From the NCBI GenBank assembly GCA_035711465.1, contig DASTCC010000430.1, positions 1-26,787 on the forward strand: a DNA stretch of 26,787 nucleotides, written 5' to 3'. This document shows, piece by piece, positions 1-6,571 of the stretch. A program made the position numbers and the translations under genes. The stretch comes from DASTCC01 sp035711465 (GTDB taxonomy: Bacteria > Acidobacteriota > Vicinamibacteria > Vicinamibacterales > SCN-69-37). Under the pieces are notes generated by a model. That model had not been told where the DNA came from and searched no databases. It was given only the letters and a program-made list of their open reading frames with translations. Numbering within the stretch: position 1 is the first letter of the stretch; every line of letters begins with the position of its first letter.

Positions 1-888
1 ATCTCGGGCACGACGCACGACGGGCAGAGCGAAGCGGATCGCGCGTGGGCGTCCTGGTTCGCCGTGACGCCGCGCGCCTTCGACGCGCTCGGCCTCGCGG
101 TGCTCGCTGGCCGCCCGTTCGACGACAACGATCTCCACGGCCGTCAGCCGGTCGCGATGCTGAGCCGGACGGCTGCCGAGCGTTACTTCGATCGCATCGG
201 CGATGCGCTCGGGCGCACCATCGCCATTCACGACGCGCGCACTGGCGACCGGCGGGTGACGATCGTCGGCGTCGTCAGCGACACGCGCGACAACCAGCTC
301 ATCCGCACCAGCCCGCAGCTCTACGTGCCGATCGATCAGTGGCCGGTGGCCGATCTCACCGGCGTGATCCGGACCGCGGGCGAGCCGGTGGCGCTGGCCG
401 GCGACGTGCGCCAGATCATGCGGCGCCTCGATCCGGACGTCGCGGTCTCCGATCTCAAGCCGTTGACGCAGATCATCCACGAGGAGCTCTCGAGCACCGT
501 CATCATCAACGGCCTCTTCCTCGCGATGGGCGGCCTCGCGCTGGCGCTGGCGAGCGCCGGCCTGTTCGGCGTGATTTCGTACTCGGTCGGGCAGCGCCGT
601 CGCGAGTTCGGGATCCGCCTCGCCCTCGGCGCCGCGCCGCGCGTCATCGCTCGACAGATCGTCGTCGAAGGCCTGCGCGTGACCGCCATCGGCATGGCGA
701 TCGGTCTCCTGCTCGCGTTCGGCCTCGCGCGTATCGCCGAGACGACGCTCGTCGGCATCACACCGCGGGATCCGGCGACGTTCGTCGGGGTGTCGCTGGT
801 CGTGATCGCGGTGGCGCTGGCCGCCTCCTGGGGACCCGCGCTGCGCGCGATGCACGTCGATCCGGCGAGAACGCTGCGAGCCGAATAG
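1..888 (+). CDS. ADOP-type ABC transporter permease (MacB/FtsX family), 5' end outside window
   Basis: The reading frame is open from base 1 to the TAG at 886-888, so only the C-terminal 295 residues are present. They comprise the end of a periplasmic MacB_PCD-like domain and a final FtsX domain. The FtsX part has a helix around 'LFLAMGGLALALASAGLFG', the cytoplasmic 'RRREFGIRLALGA' motif typical of MacB/FtsX permeases, two further hydrophobic helices, and a closing 'ALRAMHVDPARTLRAE'. Families of this kind move substrates or transmit force in the inner membrane together with an ATPase. No ATPase gene is visible here, which fits the orphan permeases abundant in Acidobacteria. A second permease starts two bases after the stop, so the two are probably translated together. 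The substrate is unknown. Confidence 0.9.
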   Translation: MSGTTHDGQSEADRAWASWFAVTPRAFDALGLAVLAGRPFDDNDLHGRQPVAMLSRTAAERYFDRIGDALGRTIAIHDARTGDRRVTIVGVVSDTRDNQLIRTSPQLYVPIDQWPVADLTGVIRTAGEPVALAGDVRQIMRRLDPDVAVSDLKPLTQIIHEELSSTVIINGLFLAMGGLALALASAGLFGVISYSVGQRRREFGIRLALGAAPRVIARQIVVEGLRVTAIGMAIGLLLAFGLARIAETTLVGITPRDPATFVGVSLVVIAVALAASWGPALRAMHVDPARTLRAE

Positions 889-890
889 CG

Positions 891-3539
891 ATGCCGACGC
901 TCGAGCCGCCGCGGCTGGCGCGCCGCCTTGCGGCCTGGTTGATGCCGGCCGCCGAGCGCGAGTTCGTGCTCGGCGATCTCGAGGAGCAGCACGCGCACAT
1001 CGCCCATCGATCCGGCGCCCGGCGGGCGAACCGCGCCTACTGGCGCCAGGTGGCCGGCCTGCTCAGACACCGCCCGCGGCCACGTCCCGGCCGCGTCCAG
1101 ACACGACGAGGAGATTCGACGATGCGGACGTTCGTGCACGATCTTCGATACGGCGCGCGTGTGCTGGCCCGGCAGCCGATGTACGTCCTGGTCGCGGTCC
1201 TGTCGCTCTCGCTCGCGATCGCCGCCAACGGCATCGTCTTCGGCATGGTGGACAGCGTCGTCCGCAAGCCGTTTGCGCTCCCCGATCCGGAGCGGCTGAT
1301 CTCGGTCGGCTCGACGTTTCCCAAGTTCGACGGCGAAGAGGGCTTCATCGAGCAGCACTCGACCGTCGAGATCGAAGACCTGCGCGCGGCCCGGTCGCTC
1401 GTGAACGTAGCTGCGTTCGATCTCGGCAACCGCGCCATCGCCAATGGCACGACAGCGATGCGCACTCTCACCGCGCTCGTGATCGACGACCCGCAGCCGG
1501 CCTTGGGATACCCCGCGAAGATCGGCCGCGGTTTCTCTGCCGCCGAGCTCGCGCCTGACGGCCCGCCCGTGGTCATGCTCAGCCATCGCCTCTGGATGTC
1601 GATGTTCGGCGGCGACCCCGGCATCGTCGGCCGCACGGTCCGCGTCAACAGCGTGCCGCGCGAGGTCATCGGCGTCGCCGACGAGCGCGCGCGGCTGCTG
1701 GGCACGGACTTGTGGATTCCGTGGGGCGGCAATCCGATTGCCCAGCCGCGCAACCGGCGTCAGTTCACCGTGATCGCCAGGCTCGCGCCCAACGCGTCGA
1801 TCGAGGATGCCAACGCCGAGCTTGCCGCGATTGCCGGCCGCACGATGACGACGTACCAGGCGCAGTTTCCGGAGTACGAGGCCTGGCGCCTGCGCGCGGT
1901 GCCATGGGCGGAAGCGGTGACCGGGCAGGCGAGAGGGCCGGCCAACATCCTGCTGATTGCCGGTCTCGCGGTGATGCTGATCGCGAGCGCGAACCTGGTC
2001 AACCTGATGCTGGTTCGGCTCAGTGCCCGGCGTCGCGAAATCGCCGTGCGCTACGCGCTGGGCGCCGGCCGCTGGCAGGTGACGCGGCTGCTCCTGATCG
2101 AAAGCGCGCTCATCGCCGGCGTCGCCTGTGCGCTCGGCCTGGTGCTCGCGTCGCTGGCGCTCGGGCCCTTGACGTCGCTTCTGCCGACGCAGGTGGTCAG
2201 TCTCGGCGTGACGCCAGTGATTGACATCCGCGTCGTTTCGTACTGCGCGGCGTTCGCCGCGGTGTCGGCGCTGCTCGTTGCGCTCGTTCCCGCCTGGCAG
2301 GCGCGTCGTGGGGCTACACAGGCGTCGCTGCGCGACGGTGGTTCGGCCGCCGGGACCCGGCAACGCCTCCGTCAGGCGCTGGTCGTGGTCGAGCTGACGC
2401 TCGCGATCGTGCTGCTCGTGGGCGCGGGACAGATGCTCGCCAGCTTCGCGCGCCTCCAGCGCATCGATCCCGGGTTCGACATGGCCCGGATCGCGACGAT
2501 GCGCCTGACGCTGGCGTGGGAGCGATATGGACAGGACAACGCGGCGACGAACTTCTTCGAGACGCTCGTCGACCGCATCGCCGCGCTGCCCGATGTCACC
2601 GCCGCGGCGGCGACGACGCAGTTCCCGCCGCAGGAGGTCTTCACCCAGCCGTTCCGCGTCGTCAACGACGCCACCACGGGCGGCGCGCCGACGTTGTCGA
2701 CAGCCAATGCGACCGTCGTCACGCCAGGGTATTTCGAGGTGCTCGGCACCAAGGCCTTACGCGGCCGGCTGCTGACGCGTGACGATCGGGCCGGTGCGCC
2801 GCCGGCCGTGGTCGTCAACGAGGCGTTCATGCGCCGCTTTCTCGGCGGCAAACCGCAGGGACGCCTGCGGGTCGGCCCGGCGAATCAATCGTTCGAGGCG
2901 GAGGTCGTCGGCGTCGTCAGCGACGCCCGCAACGTCTCGATGCTGAGACCCGCACAGCCCGAGATGTTCATGACGGTCGCGCAGGCCGGCGGCGGCAGCA
3001 ATCAGTACTTCCTGATCGCGCGGACGACCAGCGATCCGGCGGCGGCGACCGCGTCGATCCGCCAGGTGCTTGCCGGAATGGATCCGGATCAGCCGCTCTA
3101 CCTGATTCAGTCGATGGAAGAGGCGGTCGCCGGCTCGCTCTTCGCGCAGCGCGTGTCGTTGCTGCTCGTCGGTGTGTTCGCGATCGGCGCGCTCGTCATC
3201 GCCGCCGTCGGCGTGTTCGGCATCGTCTCTTACTGGGTGGCGACGCGCTCGAGAGAGATCGGCATCCGGATGGCGCTCGGCGCGACGAGCCGTCAGGTGG
3301 TCCGGCTCATCGTCGGACAGGCGACGACGCTGCTTGGCGTGGCCGCGGTACTCGGCCTGGGCGGAGGCATCCTGCTGGCACGCACGGCGGGCAGTCTGCT
3401 CTATGACAGCGCGCGGGTAGAGCCGCTGGCGATCGCGGGCGTCGTCGTCGCGCTCATCGGCGTTGGACTCGGCGCGAGCTATCTGCCATCGAGACGCGCC
3501 GTGCGCGTCGATCCCGTGAAGGTGCTGCGCACTGAATAG
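891..3539 (+). CDS. ADOP permease: prefix domain plus two MacB_PCD/FtsX modules
   Basis: This protein is 882 aa. Residues 1-77 match the small soluble prefix that precedes many acidobacterial permeases ('LARRLAAWLMPAAEREFVLGDLEE' type). From Met78 it continues 'MRTFVHDLRYGARVLARQP', the usual start of an ADOP permease core. TM1 lies near 96-120, followed by a periplasmic domain, three helices of a first FtsX module (beginning 'ILLIAGLAVMLIASANLVNL', with 'RRREIAVRYALGAGR'), a further helix and second periplasmic domain, and a second FtsX module with 'SREIGIRMALGAT'. It ends 'VRVDPVKVLRTE'. I chose ATG 891 because the prefix is conserved and in frame, and lies 2 nt after the previous stop. ATG 1122 has a better ribosome-binding site and may be a second start. 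No partner ATPase is visible, and the substrate is unknown. Confidence 0.9.
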   Translation: MPTLEPPRLARRLAAWLMPAAEREFVLGDLEEQHAHIAHRSGARRANRAYWRQVAGLLRHRPRPRPGRVQTRRGDSTMRTFVHDLRYGARVLARQPMYVLVAVLSLSLAIAANGIVFGMVDSVVRKPFALPDPERLISVGSTFPKFDGEEGFIEQHSTVEIEDLRAARSLVNVAAFDLGNRAIANGTTAMRTLTALVIDDPQPALGYPAKIGRGFSAAELAPDGPPVVMLSHRLWMSMFGGDPGIVGRTVRVNSVPREVIGVADERARLLGTDLWIPWGGNPIAQPRNRRQFTVIARLAPNASIEDANAELAAIAGRTMTTYQAQFPEYEAWRLRAVPWAEAVTGQARGPANILLIAGLAVMLIASANLVNLMLVRLSARRREIAVRYALGAGRWQVTRLLLIESALIAGVACALGLVLASLALGPLTSLLPTQVVSLGVTPVIDIRVVSYCAAFAAVSALLVALVPAWQARRGATQASLRDGGSAAGTRQRLRQALVVVELTLAIVLLVGAGQMLASFARLQRIDPGFDMARIATMRLTLAWERYGQDNAATNFFETLVDRIAALPDVTAAAATTQFPPQEVFTQPFRVVNDATTGGAPTLSTANATVVTPGYFEVLGTKALRGRLLTRDDRAGAPPAVVVNEAFMRRFLGGKPQGRLRVGPANQSFEAEVVGVVSDARNVSMLRPAQPEMFMTVAQAGGGSNQYFLIARTTSDPAAATASIRQVLAGMDPDQPLYLIQSMEEAVAGSLFAQRVSLLLVGVFAIGALVIAAVGVFGIVSYWVATRSREIGIRMALGATSRQVVRLIVGQATTLLGVAAVLGLGGGILLARTAGSLLYDSARVEPLAIAGVVVALIGVGLGASYLPSRRAVRVDPVKVLRTE
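1108..1114 (+). promoter_or_regulatory. Strong internal Shine-Dalgarno before in-frame ATG 1122
   Basis: GAGGAGA sits 7 nt before ATG 1122, which begins the core permease without its prefix domain. ATG 891 has no comparable site and may rely on coupling to the upstream stop. This leaves room for two products, one with and one without the prefix, or for the core being the only product. Confidence 0.5.
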
Positions 3540-3632
3540 CGCGATCCGGCTCGCCCCGTCCTCGGCCGCTCCGCCCCATTTCCGCCGCCGCGCCGGTCCG
3601 GACGTGGCACGCTGCCGCCGAGGACAACCTTC

Positions 3633-4040
3633 ATGCGAATGCTGATGACGGCGGCGGCGCTGCTGGCGGGCGCGATCCTGACGACGGCCGCATCCGAGCC
3701 ACCCCAGCTGTTTCGAACGTTCACCAACCTCCAGGTATTTCCGAGGACCATCGCCAGCGCCGAACTGATCACGGCGATGAAAGGCTTCACCTCGGCGCTG
3801 GGCGTGCGCTGCGAGGGCTGTCATGTCGGCGAGGGCAACGATCTCTCGAAGTTCGACTTCGCCTCGGACGCAGTGCCCGCCAAAGTGATCGCGCGGCGGA
3901 TGCTGCAGATGACGTCGGCGATCAATGACGACCTGCTCAAGGGCGTCGGCGACGCGGGCCGCCAGCCCAAGGTGACCTGCTTCACCTGCCACCGCGGGAC
4001 GCGAACGCCGCTCACGGCGCCTGCCGGCAGCGGCCTGTGA
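3633..4040 (+). CDS. Small dihaem c-type cytochrome, reaction-centre cytochrome c subunit-like
   Basis: The protein is 135 aa with a signal peptide (about residues 1-20, ending 'TTAAS') for periplasmic export. Two covalent haem-attachment motifs are visible: C60-EG-C63-H64 and C116-FT-C119-H120. Between them 'FDFASDAVPAKVIARRMLQMTSAIND' supplies Met90 and Met93 as possible axial ligands. The spacing and the 'SAL GVRCEGCHV' / 'KVTCFTCHRG' context resemble the small proteins annotated as photosynthetic reaction-centre cytochrome c subunit family in non-phototrophic Acidobacteria. No phototrophy genes are nearby. A likely role is periplasmic electron transfer; the partner is unknown. GAGG at 3620-3623 lies 9 nt before the ATG. 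Confidence 0.85.
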   Translation: MRMLMTAAALLAGAILTTAASEPPQLFRTFTNLQVFPRTIASAELITAMKGFTSALGVRCEGCHVGEGNDLSKFDFASDAVPAKVIARRMLQMTSAINDDLLKGVGDAGRQPKVTCFTCHRGTRTPLTAPAGSGL

Positions 4041-4043
4041 CGG

Positions 4044-4052
4044 TGCTATAAC
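4044..4052 (+). promoter_or_regulatory. Extended -10 promoter (TGCTATAAC) for the two-component operon
   Basis: TGCTATAAC matches an extended -10 element (TGnTATAAT) and ends 6 nt before ATG 4059. No good -35 box is seen. A transcript started the usual 6-8 nt downstream would begin at or beside the start codon, so the message would be leaderless. No Shine-Dalgarno of note precedes this ATG, which fits. Confidence 0.5.
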
Positions 4053-4058
4053 CGGGGC

Positions 4059-5108
4059 ATGCGCCGCGCGGCGGCTCGCTGGCTCCTGGGTTGGGCCGCC
4101 TGGACGGCGCTCGGCGTCGTCATCGGCGTCGGCAATTCGCTCACCTACGTCACGCAGGATCGGCCGCCGATCTGGCTTCAGTCGATCGGTCTGGCGCTGG
4201 CGCAATGGTGGTTGTGGGCGGCGCTCACGCCGATCGTGTTCGTCTGCGCCTGGCGGTGGCCGCTGGCGCCGGGCGCGCTGGTGGCCCGTCTGCCGCTGCA
4301 CCTGGCCATCGGCTTCGCGATCGCTTTCGTCAAGGTCACCATCGAAGGACGGATCCGCCGCTGGATGTTCGGCGTCGCGCCGTACCTGCTGATCAACAAC
4401 CTGTTCCTTCAGGTCCTGATCTACTTCGCGCTGGTCACCGGCGCGCAGGCACTCGATCGTTTCGGGCGCGCACGGGCCCGTGCCGCCGAAGCGGAAGCGC
4501 GGCTCGGCGAAGCCAGGCTCGAGCTGCTGCGCGCGCAGCTGCAGCCGCACTTTCTGTTCAACGCGCTGAACGCGATCGCCGAGCTCGTGCACGAGGATCC
4601 CGAGCGCGCCGATCGCATGATCGGCCGGCTCAGCGATCTGCTGCGCGCCGCGCTCGACGCTGGCGATCGCCCGCAGGTGCCGCTCGACGAGGAGCTCGGC
4701 CTGGTCGAGCGCTACCTCGATCTGCAGCGGGCTCGCTTCGGCGACCGTCTCGCCGTCTCGATTGACGTGCCCGCCGAGTGCGGGCGCGCCATCGTGCCGC
4801 ATTTCCTGCTGCAGCCGCTGGTCGAGAACGCCGTCGTGCACGGCGTCGCATCCCGATCCGACGCGTGCCGCGTCAAGGTGAGCGCGGTCTGCCGCGGATC
4901 GACGCTCGAGCTCCGCGTCGACGACGACGGCGTCGGATTCGCCGGCAGCGTACCCGTCGACGGCGTCGGGCTGACGAACACCAGGAAACGGCTCGAGTCG
5001 CTCTACGGGGACAAGGCCGCGCTGCGGGTAGAGCGGCGAGCGGATGGCGGTGTGCGGTCGGCCGTCGAGCTGCCGTACTCGGCGAGCGCGGCAGGAGTCC
5101 GCGGCTGA
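4059..5108 (+). CDS. LytS/YehU-type sensor histidine kinase
   Basis: The protein is 349 aa. The N-terminal half is membrane-embedded, with about four helices within residues 8-128, and has no large periplasmic sensor domain. A short coiled coil (about 135-160) leads into the His_kinase domain (PF06580 type): 'LQPHFLFNALNAI', with His164 the expected phospho-acceptor. The ATPase domain shows an N box ('PLVENAVVHG', Asn257), a G1 box ('DDDGVG', 288-293) and a G2 box ('GVGLTN', 302-307). It would autophosphorylate and pass phosphate to the response regulator whose ATG overlaps its TGA by one base (4-base TGATG arrangement). The signal is unknown; the membrane part may sense it directly. Confidence 0.93.
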   Translation: MRRAAARWLLGWAAWTALGVVIGVGNSLTYVTQDRPPIWLQSIGLALAQWWLWAALTPIVFVCAWRWPLAPGALVARLPLHLAIGFAIAFVKVTIEGRIRRWMFGVAPYLLINNLFLQVLIYFALVTGAQALDRFGRARARAAEAEARLGEARLELLRAQLQPHFLFNALNAIAELVHEDPERADRMIGRLSDLLRAALDAGDRPQVPLDEELGLVERYLDLQRARFGDRLAVSIDVPAECGRAIVPHFLLQPLVENAVVHGVASRSDACRVKVSAVCRGSTLELRVDDDGVGFAGSVPVDGVGLTNTRKRLESLYGDKAALRVERRADGGVRSAVELPYSASAAGVRG

Positions 5109-5863
5109 TGCTGCGGGTGGCGATCGTCGACGACGAGCCGCTGGCGCGACGACGGCTGCGGCGTCTCGCGTCCGACATCCGCGACGTCGACGTCGTCGGC
5201 GAAGCCGGGGACAGCGAGTCCGCGGCGGCGCTGGTGGACAAGGCACGGCCGCACGTCGTGCTCCTCGATGTGCAGATGCCAGGCCGCGACGGGTTCGCGG
5301 TGGCGGCCGGAATGCCGGAACCGAAGCCGGCGCTGGTGTTCGTGACCGCGTACGATCGGCACGCCGTGCGCGCGTTCGAGATCCACGCCGTCGACTATCT
5401 GCTCAAGCCGGTCTCGCGCGAACGGCTGGTCGAGGCGATCGCGCGAGCGCGTGAACGCGTCGAAGCGCGCGCGGCCAGTCCGTCGGCGCTCTCGGCGTTG
5501 CTCGAACACGCGATGTCGAAGCGGCGCTACCTCGAACGGCTGCCGGTGCGATCGCAGGGCCGCATCGACCTCGTCGACGTGCGCACGATCGACTGGATCG
5601 GCGCCGCCGACAACTACGTCACGCTGCACTGCGGACGCCGCACGCACCTGCTCCGCGAGACGCTCGCCAACCTCGAGCGCCTGCTCGATCCGGCCATCTT
5701 CGTCCGCGTGCATCGATCGGCGATCGCGCGGATCGATCAGGTGGCGCGGCTCGATGCGGCGCTGCGAGGCGACTATGACATCACGCTCAAGGACGGCACC
5801 AGGCTGACGCTCAGTCGGAATTACAGGAGGCGCTTTGAGGAAGTGATTGGGAGGAGAGTCTGA
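5108..5863 (+). CDS. LytTR-family response regulator (LytR/AlgR type)
   Basis: The protein is 251 aa. The receiver domain (about 1-120) has the acidic pocket Asp8/Asp9, phospho-acceptor Asp54 in 'LLDVQMPG', Thr80 in 'FVTAYD' and Lys100 in 'YLLKPV'. A linker leads to a LytTR DNA-binding domain (about 145-245) with 'IDWIGAADNYVTLHC', 'RETLANLERLL', 'FVRVHRSAIAR' and 'LTLSRNYRRRFEEVI'. It forms a complete pair with the kinase just upstream and should act as a dimeric DNA-binding transcription factor. The start is ATG 5108, inside the TGATG overlap; longer forms in the same frame would run back through the kinase gene. No repeated LytTR operator was found nearby. Confidence 0.93.
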   Translation: MLRVAIVDDEPLARRRLRRLASDIRDVDVVGEAGDSESAAALVDKARPHVVLLDVQMPGRDGFAVAAGMPEPKPALVFVTAYDRHAVRAFEIHAVDYLLKPVSRERLVEAIARARERVEARAASPSALSALLEHAMSKRRYLERLPVRSQGRIDLVDVRTIDWIGAADNYVTLHCGRRTHLLRETLANLERLLDPAIFVRVHRSAIARIDQVARLDAALRGDYDITLKDGTRLTLSRNYRRRFEEVIGRRV

Positions 5864-5881
5864 GGAATCGGTAGTCGGGAG

Positions 5882-5904
5882 ATCGGGGAATCGGGGAATC
5901 GGGG
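5882..5904 (+). repeat. Left inverted-repeat arm (G-run side)
   Basis: This arm is three GGGG blocks separated by AATC, preceded by ATC. Its reverse complement is found at 6535-6557 with one mismatch in 23 positions. The loop between the arms is about 630 bases and contains the four-helix-bundle gene. Confidence 0.7.
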
Positions 5905-5918
5905 TTGGGGTTCCGGGG
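5885..5918 (+). other. G-quadruplex-capable motif
   Basis: Five runs of four G occur at 5885-5888, 5893-5896, 5901-5904, 5907-5910 and 5915-5918, with loops of 4, 4, 2 and 4 bases. This satisfies the usual four-tract, short-loop rule for an intramolecular quadruplex on the plus strand (DNA or RNA). The complementary strand is i-motif-capable. Formation is not shown by sequence alone. Confidence 0.6.
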
Positions 5919-5949
5919 TTCGGGTTCTGCGTACGTCACGGGTTGGTCG

Positions 5950-5968
5950 GATCGCAGAATCTGCGATC
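5950..5968. repeat. Perfect 9-bp palindrome with a single central base
   Basis: GATCGCAGAATCTGCGATC has two exactly complementary 9-base arms around a central A (5959). It lies between the G-run arm and the four-helix-bundle start codon (65 nt upstream). It could bind a dimeric protein as DNA, perhaps as an operator. As an RNA hairpin the loop would need some inner pairs opened. Confidence 0.5.
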
Positions 5969-6033
5969 TCGTGCGCCAACTCCCGACTTACGTTTCGCTC
6001 TTCGTTGGATCGGGGTTTGCCTCAGTCATCGGC

Positions 6034-6399
6034 ATGACTCCGCAGGAGCTTCGAGATCGACTGGCGGCGTTTGCCCGTGATGTCGCGTTGTTCGCCAAGC
6101 CGCTGTTTCAACGACCCGAGACTCACGACATCGCTCGACAGCTGAGCCGGGCGGCCGCTTCAGCGGCCGAGCATCATCGGTCTGCGGGACGAGCTCGATC
6201 GCGGGCCGAGTTCACGTCGAAGATGGGTACTGCACTTCAGGAAGCCGACGAAGTCGTGTATTGGCTAGAACATCTGAAGGCCACCGGGTTCGCACCGGGC
6301 GACGGCCTCGACCAGTTGCTTTCGAGGGGTCGTGAGAATGTCGCGATCCTGACGAGCTCAGTCCGCACCGCAAGACGCAACGCGCGACGCGCGCGTTAG
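6034..6399 (+). CDS. Four-helix-bundle protein (23S rRNA intervening-sequence protein family)
   Basis: The 121-aa all-helical protein matches the family known as four helix bundle / S23 (PF05635, TIGR02436 type). It shows 'LRDRLAAFARDVALFAKPL', then 'DIARQLSRAAASAAEHHRSAGRARSRAEF' (the most conserved stretch), then 'KMGTALQEADEVVYWLEHL' and a last helix with 'SRGRENVAILTSSVRTAR'. Relatives are encoded inside 23S rRNA intervening sequences of Leptospira and others, and the Avd proteins of diversity-generating retroelements share the fold; these are typically basic, nucleic-acid-binding oligomers. The tail 'RTARRNARRAR' is strongly basic here. I chose ATG 6034 because the family begins just before the first helix; the frame is open upstream to TTG 5905 but that would start inside the G-run array. 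No Shine-Dalgarno is evident. No reverse transcriptase or rRNA is adjacent. Confidence 0.82.
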   Translation: MTPQELRDRLAAFARDVALFAKPLFQRPETHDIARQLSRAAASAAEHHRSAGRARSRAEFTSKMGTALQEADEVVYWLEHLKATGFAPGDGLDQLLSRGRENVAILTSSVRTARRNARRAR

Positions 6400-6419
6400 G
6401 CGCGCACAGCGGAGCCCCC

Positions 6420-6554
6420 GATTCCCCGAGCCCGCCGATTCCCCGATCGACGATTCCCCGAGCCCGCCGATTCCCCGATCGGCGATTCCCCGAGCCCGCC
6501 GATTCCCCGATCGACGATTCCCCGATCGGCGATTCCCCGACTCCCCGATTCCCC
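6420..6554 (+). repeat. Array of nine GATTCCCC motifs with a 32-bp higher-order unit
   Basis: GATTCCCC starts at 6420, 6437, 6452, 6469, 6484, 6501, 6516, 6531 and 6547, spaced alternately 15 and 17 bases over most of its length. This gives a 32-bp compound unit seen almost identically at 6435-6466 and 6467-6498 and partly from 6499. The separators alternate between GATCGACG or GATCGGCG and GAGCCCGCC. The array ends 4 bases before the proposed -10 box of sucA. Confidence 0.85.
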
Positions 6555-6557
6555 GAT
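6535..6557 (-). repeat. Right inverted-repeat arm (C-run side)
   Basis: This stretch reads as the reverse complement of 5882-5904 with a single mismatch (22 of 23). It closes the element on the sucA side, so its end overlaps the place where a -35 box for sucA would be expected. Confidence 0.7.
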
Positions 6558-6558
6558 T

Positions 6559-6564
6559 TAAGAT
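6559..6564 (+). promoter_or_regulatory. Possible -10 box (TAAGAT) for sucA, leaderless start
   Basis: TAAGAT lies 7 nt before the GTG at 6572, and no Shine-Dalgarno is present. The -35 position falls in the C-run repeat, with no recognisable box. If used, transcription would begin at about the start codon. Confidence 0.4.
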
Positions 6565-6571
6565 ATCTAGC

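Larger units (their letters stand above)
5873..5988 (+). repeat. Short inverted repeat AGTCGGGAG / CTCCCGACT in the left arm
   Basis: AGTCGGGAG at 5873-5881 is perfectly complementary to CTCCCGACT at 5980-5988, enclosing about 100 bases that include the G-run array and the 5950-5968 palindrome. As RNA this could fold the left arm on itself, competing with pairing to the distant C-rich arm. Confidence 0.45.
5864..6557. mobile_element. Putative inverted-repeat element carrying a four-helix-bundle gene
   Basis: The whole gap between the LytTR stop and the sucA promoter is filled by this structure. The left side (about 5864-5920) is a run of GGGG blocks separated by AATC or similar. The right side (6420-6557) is an array of GATTCCCC, its reverse complement. 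The outer arms 5882-5904 and 6535-6557 are complementary at 22 of 23 positions. The interior holds one small gene (6034-6399) with no transposase. The base composition inside is less GC-extreme than in the flanking genes. The layout recalls the intervening sequences of some 23S rRNAs, which also carry a four-helix-bundle gene in the loop of a long stem. That it is mobile is inference; no target-site duplication was identified. Confidence 0.5.

Noticed and set aside
45..890. Upstream part of the long plus-strand frame ending at 3539
   Set aside because: It lies in a different frame over the first permease and reads as Arg-rich shadow peptide; the real gene starts at 891.
3606..3621. Sigma-54 type promoter (TGGCACG)
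   Set aside because: Only the -24 part matches; the -12 TTGC part is missing at the required spacing.
2757..5246. 829-codon minus-strand frame
   Set aside because: Antisense to the permease end, cytochrome, kinase and regulator; high-GC shadow with no domain signature.
5905..6033. Longer four-helix-bundle protein from TTG 5905
   Set aside because: The start would lie inside the G-run array; the family begins at about Met 6034.
6420..6557. Repeat array as a CRISPR
   Set aside because: Motifs are only 8 bp, separators are 7-9 bp and themselves repeat, so there are no unique spacers and no cas genes.
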